64,000 nucleotides of DNA from Gracilaria gracilis (Eukaryota; Rhodophyta; Florideophyceae; Gracilariales; Gracilariaceae): positions 1 to 64,000 of the forward strand of contig JARGSG010000116.1 in NCBI GenBank assembly GCA_030374805.1, in the 5' to 3' direction. Shown here in pieces: positions 1 through 10,661 of this stretch. A program made the position numbers and the translations under genes. The notes beneath the pieces are model-generated. The model was not told the origin of the DNA and did no database searches. It saw nothing but the letters and a program-made list of their open reading frames with translations. How positions within the stretch are numbered: the stretch's first letter is position 1; every line of letters starts with the position of its first letter.

Positions 1-1095
1 GGCGTCAGCGTGCCTACTAGTACCCCCCGTGGGTCATGGTAGCGCGCCTAGCCAGGCTCCAGGCCAGGCTCATCTCTTCCAGCCTTGGCCGGGAGCCCAT
101 CAGAACACCACTCCGGGTCGGGGATCCTCAGCTGGAGGCTCCTTGGGGCCTCACTTTGCCACTCACCCATCAGGTTGATTGTCGTAACCACTTCTGCATC
201 CCTGTTGGTATTGCTCTTTCAGTAAAGTTAAAAGTTATGTGTTTCCATGTTAGGTTCCAATTTCCATCGAGGGGCATTGCGAGGCGGAAACGCGAAAATA
301 ACTCCCCTCCCCCTTCCTTAGACCAGCGTACCACGGTGGGTGAAGCGTAGTTCCATGTAGGTAAATTGGTTCCATCTGGAGCTACATTTGCGTGCTCGTA
401 GTATGGATTCACCATGATGGTACGACGCTTCGCCTCCGCGCGGGGCAGCGAGCGGTTTTGCCTCCCCGTGAGGTGAGGTGACGTGCCACGCGCTTGCGCG
501 CGGTGGCCAGCAATGTACCTGGATTGGTCTGCATGGCCTCTCACCATGCATGGGCGCACGTGCGGTGTTTCACCCTGGAGGTTACTTGCAAGGCGAATCA
601 AAATATTTGACCGGAAAATTACCCCTCCATATGGTAGTGAAAACGCAGAAAACCCTTTTGGTCTGTATCTCGAGAACCAAGGGGTTTCAGAGGCTGGGAA
701 TGGCCGATTCGGGAGCGCGGCACGGTCAAAATACTTAGATTTTTTGACCATGCCGTTGCTCGCTCCCTACACACAATAGTGTAAACCGAATCGGTTACTC
801 CGCACGGCGCGCCACGGGAAGCGCGCGTATGCCTCGTCAAATAAAAAGATACAATTTTTTGAATGTTTCCACCGTGCGGGTTCGCGCGCGTGCCGCGCAC
901 GTGCATGGCGCGTGTGCAACGGCGCGCGTACAACGGTGCGTCCGTCTTTAGCGCTACCGCTCCTTGGACGTACCCTCATGGAATGCTTCCTTCTGGTTGT
1001 ACCTTCCCGGTGAGCGTCCGAACCGACTTTGGTACTCCTCATTACAATGTGCTTTTCCCCCTTCCTTGGGGGACTGCATTACCTCTAAGGTTTAC
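1..1095 (-). other. G1 3' non-coding region
   Basis: This stretch lies between the end of pol and the left window edge. Open frames in it, including one of 193 codons, are GC-rich and resemble no family I recognise, so I treat them as chance. Two similar polypurine tracts occur on the minus strand, at about 1052-1067 and 303-319; either could be the plus-strand primer preceding the 3' LTR. Part of this region resembles 34985-35060 downstream of G4, which supports an origin as a shared 3' region of related elements. Confidence 0.5.
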
Positions 1096-1099
1096 CCAT

Positions 1100-4000
1100 C
1101 ATTCGGCATGTCCACTCCTTTGCGGTTCCAGTAGCTTACCCTGAAATGGTGTGGTATGGCTGAGGGCGGCTCAGCAGTGTCACCATCGGCGCTCCAGCCA
1201 TACCAACGTACGGTGTACTTTAGACCATCTGGGGTACGGGCGGTGACCTACAAGGCGTTCCACTGGGAACTCATTAGAGACCTGGGCTGGTATCGTTTCA
1301 CCACTTTGGTTTAGATGAGCATCAGTACCACTAGGGGTAGGTGTTTCCTCTGAAGGAGCAACCGTAATCCCCGCAGGTGGTACGTAGTCTGGGTCGTCAC
1401 CCTGTGCGTCATCATTAACCTCGATGGGTGTCCCGTCTTCCCGGGGCTGAGTCCTCAGGGCAACCGCTTGTGGGTCACGCGCGGATTCTCCGCGTTCCTT
1501 CCTGGACTGAACCGTCTGAGGTGCAACCGTGATTCGGTCAATAGAGATTGTATTCTCTACACCATCTTGGTTCACCGTTACCGTGTGGTCGGTCGACCGA
1601 ACTACCTTGAAAGGTTCCCGATGATTTCGGAAGAAGCTTAGAATTGATATCTCTATCAATAGCTTCATCATCAGCTTCATCACCCGGTCGTGGTTTAGCT
1701 CCTTTCGGGGGGTGGTCAATAAAGACATATTGACCCGGCGTAGCCGTTACCACTTGGGTTACCTTTCGGTCGTAGTCCTCCTTGTACCGCTTCTGGGATG
1801 CTATGAGCTTGCTCTCAGCATATTTGAGAGCACGTCTCAACCTCAAAAGGGTATTCCGTTTGACCTGTGACGGTGTGAGCGCTCCGGCGGCTTCTTGTCC
1901 TAATGGGTCCCCTTCAACAACAATACCTGGTGGGTGTCTTGACAGTATTAGATCGAACGGCGTAGTTTGCGTCGCTCGATGAACCTGAAGGTTATATGCA
2001 TATGTCAAGGGCTGCACGAGCTCGTCCCAACCAGTTTGGTGTTCTTCCGTATAATGTCGCAGCCTAGATACCAGTGTTTGGTTAAAGCGCTCCACTTGCC
2101 CATTCGTTTGCGGATGGTAGGCAGTAGTGAAGTAGTGCTTAATACCCAAGAGGTTACAAACAGCTTCAAAGAACTTCGAAGCTAAGTTCGAACCATTGTC
2201 GGTAAGTAGATAAAGCGGTGCACCATACGGGTAGATCCAATTGTTCAAGAACGCCACCGCGAGGGTCGTCGATTTCGTGTCCTTCAAGGGTATCGCTCGC
2301 GTGAGCTTCGAGAACCTGTCGGTGATTCGATGATGTACTGATATCCCCTTGTGGTTTTTGGTAATGGACCCAGAAGGTCTATTGCGACGAACTCGAGAGG
2401 ACCCGCTGCAGGGAATAACTTCAAATATTTTCTGTGCTTCCGGAGACCTCCACGGGTACGTACGCAAGATTCACATTGACCTACAAAGGTATATATATCA
2501 TTAGCCATATGAGGCCAGTAGTATCCTTGCCTCAAGGTGTAGTACATTCTCGTACCTCCAGGGTGTCCTGATAGCCTTGGGTAGTGGGCTAGGTACAGCA
2601 CCCGAGGGCGCAGCACCTTGGGCACTACCTTTTGAAGGGAACCATCAATAGGAGCTCGCCTCCCCAGGAAACCATTTCGGTCGACGTCAAAGTTCGAGTC
2701 TTTCATACCTACTTGGTCCATGAGAGAGCGGCAATAAACATCGTTTGCTTGCTCTCTCAGGAATTCCTCGCGGGTAATTGGCATGACGTCTGTTTCCTCG
2801 AGGGCGAGTATTTCCCGAGCGATGGCATCACTAAACCACGTATCCTCTTCGGGTAGAGTCCAGTAACCTTCTAAGGTATCACCATCAGGGTTGGTAGAGA
2901 TGGTAAAGCATGGGATATCATCCTCTACCGGCTCGGTGGTCCAAACCATCTGTGGTAATGCGAGACATCGCGTCCGCGACATTGTGCTTGATACCTGGAC
3001 GGTACTGTACGTCCATACTCGAACTCTGAAAGTCGTAACCGCCGTCGGGCAAGTCTGCCTGATGCGTCGGCCAGACCCAGTATCCACCGTAGAGCATCAT
3101 GGTCGGTTCGAAGCGTGAACCTTTCACCATATAGGTAGGGACGGAGCAATCAACATGCTCCAGACTACTGCCAGACATTCCTTTTCGGTTGTTGTGTAGT
3201 TCTTTTCTGCAGCGTGCAAAGCACGGCTCCAGTACCCTATAGGTAGTTTGTCGCCGTTTTCTTGTTCCTGCATAAGACAACAACCAATTTGGGCGTCCGA
3301 AGCGTCAGTATCCAACGTGTATCGTAAACCAGCTTTGGGTAATGCCAAGATGGGAGGTGTCAAGAGCGCATGTTTCAGCGCCTCGAACGCATCCATTTCC
3401 CTCATTGGTAAGACATTCAAACCTTGTAGGTTGACCTTTCAGCAGCTTCCTGTTGAGGGGAGCCGCTATCTTGGCAAATCCCTTGATAAACCGGCGGTAC
3501 ACATTGCACAAACCTATAAAGGATCGGATTTCCGTCTGGAACGTGGGTGGCTTCGCCTCCTGCACGGCCCGGATATTCCGCGGCGTCACTTCTAACCTCC
3601 CAGGGCTGATGATAGGACCCAAGGTATTTCTACCTCTTTGGTGAAGAATTCGCACTTGCGGAGCTTCAACGTTACTCCAGATTCTCTCAAAAGGTTCAAA
3701 ACTTCCCTAACATGGTGGAAATGTTCCTCTACCGTTCTGGAATATATGATTACATCGTCGATGTATACCAGAGCGGTTCTCCACTTCACCTTCGAAAGGA
3801 TTATATCTAACGCCCTCTGAAAGGTAGCCGGGGCATTTCGCAACCCAAAGGGCATACGCGTAAAACGGAATAACCCAGCGTGGCAAGTAAACGTAGTTTT
3901 GTCCTTGTCTTCTTCCCTGATAGGTACCTGCCAATAACCACAATTGGCATCGAGCGTAGTAAAGATCTTGGCGTTGCCCAACGAATCTATACACTCGTCC

Positions 4001-5355
4001 ATTCTAGGTATTGGGTAAGAATCCCTAATGGTCATACTATTCAGTCGTCTGTAGTCCACACAGAACCGCATACGGGTATCATTCTTCTTTGTGACGAGAA
4101 CCACAGGGCTGGCCCAGTCCGCATTTGCTGGTTCTATGACACCTTCACGGAGCATTCTCTCGACCTCATTGAGCTCAACCTCCCGGGCTTTTGGACCTGC
4201 ACGGTAAGGCTGCTGGTAAATGGGTTTCCAGCCAGGCACCATATCAATACGGTGCTCTGTAGCCTCAATTTGGCCCAACCGGCCCGACCACATGGGTTCA
4301 AATTCTTCTAAGAGACTGAGGATCCGGTCTCGGAGAGCCTGGTTCTCCGCACCGATCTGGACTTCCTCTCTCCAATTCCGCACTGGGTCCAGTTCCATAG
4401 TCTTTTCCTGATCCCTAACCTTAAAGGTACTGGCGATCTTCTGTTCAATTTTGGTATTTGTCGATAACGGGGGCGCATATGCAGGGTATGGCGCATCCGT
4501 TCCTCCCCCTTCCTTAGAGGTGGCGACCTTGCCCAACACATTAGGTGAGACCGTGAAAACCCCTTGTGGTGCCGGAAGTGCGATTCCAATAGTGGTATTC
4601 TTGGGTAACTTAACAATGTGATTGCTAAAGTTACTCAAGTACACCTTGAAGGCTTGGTTAGGGATGTTGTCGATAATCCCGTTTGCCATCAAGGCGAGAT
4701 GTCTTTCTGCCAACCTAGGATGGTTCTGTAGCATTACCAATCCTGGAACTGCGCATGAGACGTTCACTACCATTTGGGTCATAGCCGGAATTGAAACCAA
4801 TTTGGTGAGCCGTATCTTGTTTGACACCGTTTCGGTGGGTATATTGAACCTCGGCTTCTTACGCCAACCATCTTTGGTCTGCGTATTACCCAGTATAGCA
4901 ATACGACCACCTTGACGGAGAGCGACCGTTCGGGACCCTGGCAAAATTGCCTTGACATGTTTGTCAATAAAGTTGGTCCCGAGGATACAGTCTGTCGCCA
5001 GACGATCCCCCACAAAGAAATTGAGCTTCACCTTCAAGGTTCCAAGTTGTACCACAGTGGTTAACATTCCTCTGAGGTGCAGTGGGCGCTCATTAGCGTC
5101 CACCAGCGGGTTGATAGTCGGGGCAGGCCGAATGTTCCGCAAGACCGCATCGGGTATGACGCGAGCGTTTAGCACATTCGGACCGGCGCCGGTATCGAGT
5201 ACACACGCAACGGGGACCTGTAGGTAATTGAGAAAGCTTACTGAAGCATTAACTTTATAGTTATTGTACTTCATTAGACACACCACATTGGGTACATCTG
5301 ATTCTTCTTTTTCCACCATTAAGGTTTCCCGTTCCGGTATCGATGGGCCTTCCAA
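1100..5355 (-). pseudogene. pol: G1 pol: protease, RT, RNase H, integrase, chromodomain (frameshifted)
   Basis: The first frame (5355-3592, 587 codons) holds an aspartic protease motif DTGAG at about residues 54-58 and a reverse transcriptase with its YIDD active site at about 531-534. A frameshift near 3640 moves the reading to a second frame (3655-3305) with the RT connection. RNase H follows with LDTDASDAQIG and TDHDALRW. Integrase has a zinc-binding HHCC region near 2530-2440 and core motifs TDNGSNL and HPQTNGQVERFN (2467-1538). The C-terminal chromodomain starts with VERLVGHR near 1265 and needs one more frame change near 1190, after which DGDTAEPPSAIP follows. Pol lies in the -1 frame relative to gag and starts about 20 bases beyond the gag stop. 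The domain assignment is secure; expression of a full polyprotein from this copy is unlikely. Confidence 0.9.
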
Positions 5356-5375
5356 TTCAAGGTTAGGGGTGGCCC

Positions 5376-7547
5376 CTACGCTAACCGTTCGGGGTTTTCC
5401 TGCTCCTCCTGAGCGGGACCGTCCTTCTCCAAGATTGGTGTTTCCTCGACGAGATGAACCTGAGATGGTGATGGTTGAGCTTGTACCCTCTTTCCAGATC
5501 CATATAGGTTACGGTGGTTTTGCTGCCTGGCACTGATCAGATGTTCGCGCACCCCTGGGGGTATTTTGTCACATCTGTTCGCCAGATGGTCTGGCGAAAA
5601 ACAGAGCCAGCAAACCAATCCACCTGTCTGGGGATCACGCATTGCCATAGAGGTAGGTCGGGTAACCGGATTGGTCGGTGCTTTAGCATATGAAGATGCT
5701 TGCAAACCACCCGTTGAGGTTTGTTGAGTGCTCGCCGCACTTGGTGGCGACCTTACCGAAGCTGGTGGTACTGTCGACGACCAATTACCAATGGAGGTGG
5801 CTCGTGACTGAGCCTGCCGCGCAGTCACGAGATGAACTGCCATTCCTGTTGGTACGCGAATGAGCGAATCTCCCTCTGAGGTAGTGCTTTCTTCTAGCTC
5901 CAATACTGACCGTTTCGGTTTATCCTTTGAGGTATGGGACGCCGACGGCTTCTTTCCGTGACGGAGAGTGTCGCCTAGTCCCTGGGCATAACGGGCAAGC
6001 CCATTATAGTCCACCTTACGGTTGTTCGCCAGGTAATTGCGTACCTGCGAACGGATCGCTTTGTCAACATTGTCGGCAAAGAGCGACTTCAACCTACTAG
6101 TGGTAAAGACATTACCGCATCGGGTGGCCAGATTCCAAAGGCCCAACGAGAATTCCATTTCGGTTTGGCTAGAGCGTTGGCGATATGTTTGCACCTCAGC
6201 GTAACCTTCCTGGATAACCTCATCGGTAGCGTAAGTTTCCAACATGAAATTAACCACTTCTGGGTACGTCTCTAACATCTCTGTCCCTTCTTCATCAACC
6301 GCCAGGGTATTTCCACGGAACCTGCCTTGCAGCAAGTGGTAAGCTTGACCTTTAAGGTAAAACTGGAATAACCACATGGCAGCGCCTTCGGAAAAACCAT
6401 TTTGGTCACATGCAATCTTGAACTTCTGTAGAAACTCAATTACCGCAATGGGATCATCACCTGTGAAGGTGGTATCACCCATCTGGAAGCTGAGCTTCTT
6501 GTGGTGCTTGGTGATCTTCTTTGCAACCTCTTGGGTGTAAGCAGAGGATCGGTTTCTCAACCGATATGACCTATAATCAACCGCTTTGGTGAACATATCG
6601 TTCAGCGGCTGACGCACCTCTAGGGTTGTATCGGTGTCCGAATCCGAGTCGGACGACTCGTACCGTTTTTTCTTACCTTTCCGGTTTCTCTTTGACGACT
6701 TCTTCGCCAACCTGTTCGGTTTCTTCTTGCGTCTACCTTTACGGTCATCATCCGACGATGAACCAGTATCGCTATCGGAGCTCGAGAAATCGGGGTCAGA
6801 GTCGTAGCCGCGATTCTTTCCCTTTTTCCTCCTCCTTTCTTTACCCTTGCGGTTTCTTCTTCGTCGCCCCTCTTCTGGGTCAGACGAATCGTCCTCAGGT
6901 CCACCAGTCTTGGTGTCCTTTCGAACGTTACCTCCAATGGGTGGCAAGTACACGTCTCGAGGGCCCATCTCTATATGGTTCTCTTGACCTTGCCTTAAAT
7001 CTTGTAGGTACGCACTATCGGCCGGAATTGGCTTGATTGGTGCGGAAGAACCGGCAGGGATCCCTTGTGGTATGCGAGTAACCACATTCACCCCAGGGGT
7101 TTTGGCTTCCGCCATTCCTTCAGAAACCCAAAGGTCTTGAACCACTCGGTAGATATGCTCCCGGGCACCCGTTAAGAGGTATGTTTCAACCAATTTAGGT
7201 ATGCGTTGAGAGAGCTCGTGTACGGCTCGATCAACCACCAAGCGGGTAACGGCGTCCATGTCCATTGAGGTCATAGCTTCATTAACCGTAGCGGTAAAAA
7301 GAGCTTTCGCTCGATCTTCCAATTGGGGCCAAAGGTCCTCAACCGTTGTCGGCAAATCCTTGTTAGGTTCAGGAGCCAACGGTGGCTGAGTGCCCGTATC
7401 CTTTGAGGTTCCGGCCCGAGGTTGCCGAAGCAACTCCTCGGTATTATCCAGAATGGGTTTAGCGGCCGAAGCTGCAGCAGAACCCTTGTGGCTAGGTGGC
7501 GCGCTAGAGCCACGAGTAATCCTTGTAGGTCTTTCCATAGTGACCAA
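5376..7547 (-). CDS. gag: G1 Gag polyprotein with zinc knuckle
   Basis: An intact 723-codon frame begins about 120 bases inside the primer binding site. The centre is strongly charged, with alternating Arg/Lys and Ser/Asp runs at roughly residues 220-310. A conserved capsid-like region follows, with relatives in G3 and G4. A CCHC zinc knuckle, CWLCFSPDHLANRC, begins near residue 646 and would bind RNA as nucleocapsid. The frame ends in TAG at 5376-5378, and the pol frame continues in the -1 register. I see no perfect slippery heptamer at the junction, though GGAAAAC lies close upstream. About 35 glutamines are all encoded by CAA or CAG. Confidence 0.87.
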   Translation of the reverse strand: MVTMERPTRITRGSSAPPSHKGSAAASAAKPILDNTEELLRQPRAGTSKDTGTQPPLAPEPNKDLPTTVEDLWPQLEDRAKALFTATVNEAMTSMDMDAVTRLVVDRAVHELSQRIPKLVETYLLTGAREHIYRVVQDLWVSEGMAEAKTPGVNVVTRIPQGIPAGSSAPIKPIPADSAYLQDLRQGQENHIEMGPRDVYLPPIGGNVRKDTKTGGPEDDSSDPEEGRRRRNRKGKERRRKKGKNRGYDSDPDFSSSDSDTGSSSDDDRKGRRKKKPNRLAKKSSKRNRKGKKKRYESSDSDSDTDTTLEVRQPLNDMFTKAVDYRSYRLRNRSSAYTQEVAKKITKHHKKLSFQMGDTTFTGDDPIAVIEFLQKFKIACDQNGFSEGAAMWLFQFYLKGQAYHLLQGRFRGNTLAVDEEGTEMLETYPEVVNFMLETYATDEVIQEGYAEVQTYRQRSSQTEMEFSLGLWNLATRCGNVFTTSRLKSLFADNVDKAIRSQVRNYLANNRKVDYNGLARYAQGLGDTLRHGKKPSASHTSKDKPKRSVLELEESTTSEGDSLIRVPTGMAVHLVTARQAQSRATSIGNWSSTVPPASVRSPPSAASTQQTSTGGLQASSYAKAPTNPVTRPTSMAMRDPQTGGLVCWLCFSPDHLANRCDKIPPGVREHLISARQQNHRNLYGSGKRVQAQPSPSQVHLVEETPILEKDGPAQEEQENPERLA

Positions 7548-7670
7548 TAGTGGTATCCAATTGCTTCGCGAATATTCCTACGAAACCAAATAGGTGTGTG
7601 AACTTCCAGAATCCTTTCGAATGTCTTCTGTTCACCAGTAAAGGTACGACAAAAACCAAGAAACTTCTAA

Positions 7671-7682
7671 GTCGGGAGACCA
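7671..7682 (-). promoter_or_regulatory. G1 primer binding site
   Basis: On the minus strand this reads TGGTCTCCCGAC, immediately inside the presumed LTR end at 7686. It starts with TGG, as expected for pairing with the CCA tail of a tRNA. The same 12 bases occur at the equivalent position of G3 (51278-51289), and a degraded version lies in G4. The tRNA was not identified. Confidence 0.7.
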
Positions 7683-7685
7683 AAA

Positions 7686-8235
7686 TGTCGTACAAATACC
7701 GATAAGGTGTGGGGTCCGCCTGGTAGAGGGAGCGCGCGAGGGCTCAACCTAAAGGGGAAAAACACACAACCAATATGGTAGTAGGGCACCTGAAACCCGC
7801 AGGGGCAAACGGCGGGGCAACTAGTCTAGACCGTGTAGGTGTACGGTAGTAGACGTCGACGCGCGGTAAAACCTGAATAGTAATAGAGTAGCAAGTGACC
7901 AAGATGGTATAGTTACTGCCCTAATGGTGCCTGACTTTACAATACCCGAGGGGGAAGGCGAGGTGCACCACAATATATACAAGGTGCACCGACGCCGATC
8001 TCCCCTGCGGGCATGACGTCATCGGCTGTGCCCATGACCTACTGTCATGGGCCAGCAATGCTAAACTATCCTAGACTATAAATTAGAAATTAGAAATTAT
8101 AAAATACAGAATACCAATTGGGTACAGTGCAGCCAGCAAGGCGCACCAGTAGGCCCACGTGGCACCAACCCATTGAGGTCTCATTGTACTACACTCTTCA
8201 TTGAGAATATCCGTTTTAGACCATTAATGGAATCG
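7686..8235 (-). repeat. G1 5' LTR region
   Basis: The segment between the primer binding site and the neighbouring G2 fragment is the expected position of the 5' LTR. Its inner edge ends in CA when read on the minus strand. The outer edge is placed only by where G2 gag-like sequence resumes. No second copy is visible in the window to fix the borders. It contains an AT-rich TATA-like stretch near 8080-8105. Confidence 0.45.
8013..8052. promoter_or_regulatory. CRE-like palindrome and hairpin in G1 LTR
   Basis: ATGACGTCAT, a perfect CRE-type palindrome, lies at 8013-8022. A perfect 9-bp inverted repeat GCCCATGAC / GTCATGGGC with a 5-base loop follows at 8030-8052. Their place in the presumed U3/R part of the LTR suggests promoter elements, but this is inferred from position only. 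Confidence 0.3.
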
Positions 8236-8405
8236 GTAATTGTTTATTACATTCGCCCGACTGCCTCGGCGGACTATGGCATCTTGCCGTAACAACGGTA
8301 GCTCGAATACTGGCTCTGCACCTGGACCTCTTTCCAGAACACCGGAAACATCTGGACTGGCACAGAGTCTCCTGCCGTTATCAGCGGATGTACTGAACGT
8401 CCCGG

Positions 8406-8814
8406 GTGATAGCGCTCAAGCACCGGTTTTCCGATGCCCCCGTTTCAGTGCCGCACTCTGGAGGATATATAAACTCCCGTATCGGTTGGAAGGATCCCTA
8501 CCCCCCGACACAGGAACAAAGGGCGCCCAATGCGGAATCTCTTCGTCAGCTTATATGCCATATTTGTTACAAACATGGCCATATTACCCCGAACTGTATG
8601 TTACAATTCAGAAATATGGCAAAAATTGTTCCCCATTATGAGTCGTTGAGGCCCCCCGAACGGGAAGGTGTTCCGGCAAAATCGTACCTTTGTGCGAAGG
8701 CGGATACTCAGCCTAAAAACCGGGAACCCTCACCGCCTCAAAAACAAGTGGCAGACGCACCGGCGGGCCAAATGGTTCTGCAGAGTGGTGGCGACGCTCA
8801 GAAAAACTGAGCAT
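8406..8814 (+). pseudogene. gag: G2 gag C-terminal fragment with zinc knuckle
   Basis: The plus-strand frame carries a clean CCHC zinc knuckle, CHICYKHGHITPNC, at 8556-8597, followed by a polar, proline-rich tail like that after the knuckle in G1 Gag. The upstream part is in a different frame and abuts the G1 LTR, so only the end of gag survives. The fragment stops at the left terminus of transposon A. The matching protease-RT half of the same plus-strand element resumes at 24071, so the two pieces are probably one element (G2) split by A. Confidence 0.72.
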
Positions 8815-8817
8815 GAG

Positions 8818-8910
8818 CGTCGGTCTTCTCGGAATGCTAATTTAGTATGCTGGATCGCTAGTTGTGAAAAAAAAGTCAGAAAAAACTAGCATTCTTGCAG
8901 TTGCGCTATT
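8818..8910 (+). repeat. Left terminal inverted repeat and subterminal motifs of copy A
   Basis: The terminus CGTCGGTCTTCTCGGAATGC has a TCGGAATGCTA core shared with all other ends of the family. Within 80 bases are GCTAGTTG and AACTAGCATT, variants of the subterminal motif seen at the other ends. This end is more diverged than the transposase-side end. Confidence 0.65.
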
Positions 8911-9087
8911 CGGAAAGGCAAAAACTTTTCCTTTGAAAATTATCTTTCTCTTCAGTGCAGTTTAAACTTCACTTACTGAAGTTGAAGGCTAGTTTGAAGC
9001 TCCACTGCCAATGCCCGTAACTTTACATTCCTCATACTCGTCAAAAACACTCTAAAAAATTACGAACCCACCACTAGCGCTTCTTCA

Positions 9088-10238
9088 TTACAACACTGCA
9101 TTCGGATCCTGAGTCTCAGTTTCCCTGAATGTCAAGTTGAAGAATTCCAACGGAACTTTCTCTGCATTCTCGTACACTCTTCTAGCCCCAAACCGGCTCC
9201 CAACCACTTCCAGCCTCTTCTTCTCCTGCTCCTCCACTATGCACTCCATCGTTCGCACAGACGCCGTCGCACTACCAAACCCGACTAGTGGCGCTCGGCC
9301 TGGCAGGTGCCGCGGGACATAAACCTCCCCATTCTCATCCACCATCCCCCCATTCTTTCGCCTGTTCCTCAGCTGACTTCCTCTAATCTTTCCTCTTTCT
9401 CCTTCTCCCCTCTTCCCCCCCACCGCCTCCTTCCTTCACCAGCTCCTTCACCTCGAACAACAATTAGCACGTCTTCTCCACCTGTCCCACTTGCTCCTTC
9501 ATCAACTCCACACGACCGCTCAGCCTCTTATTCTTCCTTCTCAGCTTTACTATCTTCCTTCCAACGAACTCTACCTTCCCACTCACATGCCTTTTAGTCC
9601 TCATTCCAGCGAACTTCATCCTTCTCCGAAACGTCGAAATCAAATCCATTGGCACCCCAATATCGGACACACTCAGCACCACCCTTCCCATCTCACTCAC
9701 CATCTCAAAACGCCAGTCGTCCAAATACTTCTTCAGATCTCCTTCAAGCCTTCTCAACTGATCCTCAATCTCCGCCGCAAGCCTCCTCTCCAGTGCCCCA
9801 TCCCTTCCACCCCATCACCCCCACCCCCTCTCCATCCCCATTTACCTCCTTCTTCCACATGCTAACCTTGTCCCCATCCTCATCTTTCCTTTCCGGTGGC
9901 GTCTCTTGTACCTTCATCCGGTGAGTCAGATCCACTAGATTTTCGTCTTCGACATAACCATTCGAAATCGCAGAAATAAACGGCTGTTCACGATAACGGA
10001 GGTAGATGAGAAAAAGCGATACCAACCCAACAGTTGCAGCACTCCTTCTCACTCCGCACACCCGTGGCACTGTCGCCCACACACCCACTTGAGCTTCACA
10101 ACTATTTGTAACCCATTCATATTCATATCTATTCCAATTTCCCGCCATTTCACACAATTTCCATTTTTGTCCTAGAACTCTCCACGTCTTCCCAACCTCG
10201 GTCCATACCATATCCATATGAAACCCCTGATCCACCAC
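9088..10238 (-). pseudogene. Gene W of copy A: coiled-coil protein, function unknown
   Basis: Three consecutive minus-strand frames (10238-9765, 9757-9464, 9423-9088) join into one continuous-looking protein if two small frameshifts are allowed. The first part has a hydrophobic stretch (GLVSLFLIYLRYR) that could be a membrane segment or a buried helix. The middle is rich in charged residues with heptad-like spacing from about 9800 to 9600 and is predicted coiled coil by eye. The last part ends DPNAVL at 9088, close to the element's terminus. It is the outermost cargo gene on this side and runs in the same direction as V1 and V2. I recognise no family. It could also be the C-terminal part of V2. 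Confidence 0.45.
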
Positions 10239-10661
10239 CTCTCAAGTACCGACGGTACCATAAATTCTTATTTTTATGATTTATTTCACTGCATACCATC
10301 TCATAGACACACTCTTCGACCCTACCTCCTCTACAGCCCTGCTGCTTTTTTTTTCTATAACTGAATCATACAACTTCTCTTATTCCATGGAACACCTTTT
10401 TCTATGACCAAAACAACAGCCCAGTCTTGTACTTACAGCTTTACCCACTCCTTAGAATGTAGACCACTTCCCTTCACGGCTGCCAGCACCCGACAGCTTC
10501 CAACAGCCCATATCTTCAATCAAACAAACTCATCACGAACTCCCATTTTTCTTCCCTCCATCTATGATCATCTCAGCTTTTGTCGTAGGTAAAGTCTCTA
10601 TCAAAAACCAACACAACAGTATAAGTGCTACATTATAACTACTCATCGTCGTCATTCATTA
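10239..10661. other. Gap between W and V2
   Basis: About 420 bases with no convincing reading frame. The sequence is pyrimidine-rich on the plus strand, like its neighbours, and may be decayed coding sequence. I see no promoter or terminator I can support. Confidence 0.3.

Larger units (their letters stand above)
1..8235 (-). mobile_element. Ty3/gypsy chromovirus-type LTR retrotransposon (copy G1)
   Basis: A nearly complete retrotransposon is read right to left: 5' LTR region, primer binding site, gag, then pol with protease, reverse transcriptase, RNase H, integrase and a C-terminal chromodomain, then a non-coding stretch running to the window edge. The domain order protease-RT-RNase H-integrase-chromodomain is that of Ty3/gypsy chromoviruses. 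Gag is intact, but pol is broken by several frameshifts, so this copy is probably not autonomous. Its right edge abuts the gag fragment of another gypsy element (G2) on the opposite strand, suggesting insertion into it. I could not match a left LTR to the right one; it probably lies beyond position 1. Confidence 0.88.

Noticed and set aside
170-751. 193-codon minus-strand frame at the left end
   Set aside because: It lies in the non-coding 3' region of G1, has no protein-like pattern, and its G4 counterpart is not open.
1538-2467. Separate integrase gene independent of G1
   Set aside because: The frames are consecutive parts of one pol with shared orientation and domain order; the breaks are frameshifts.
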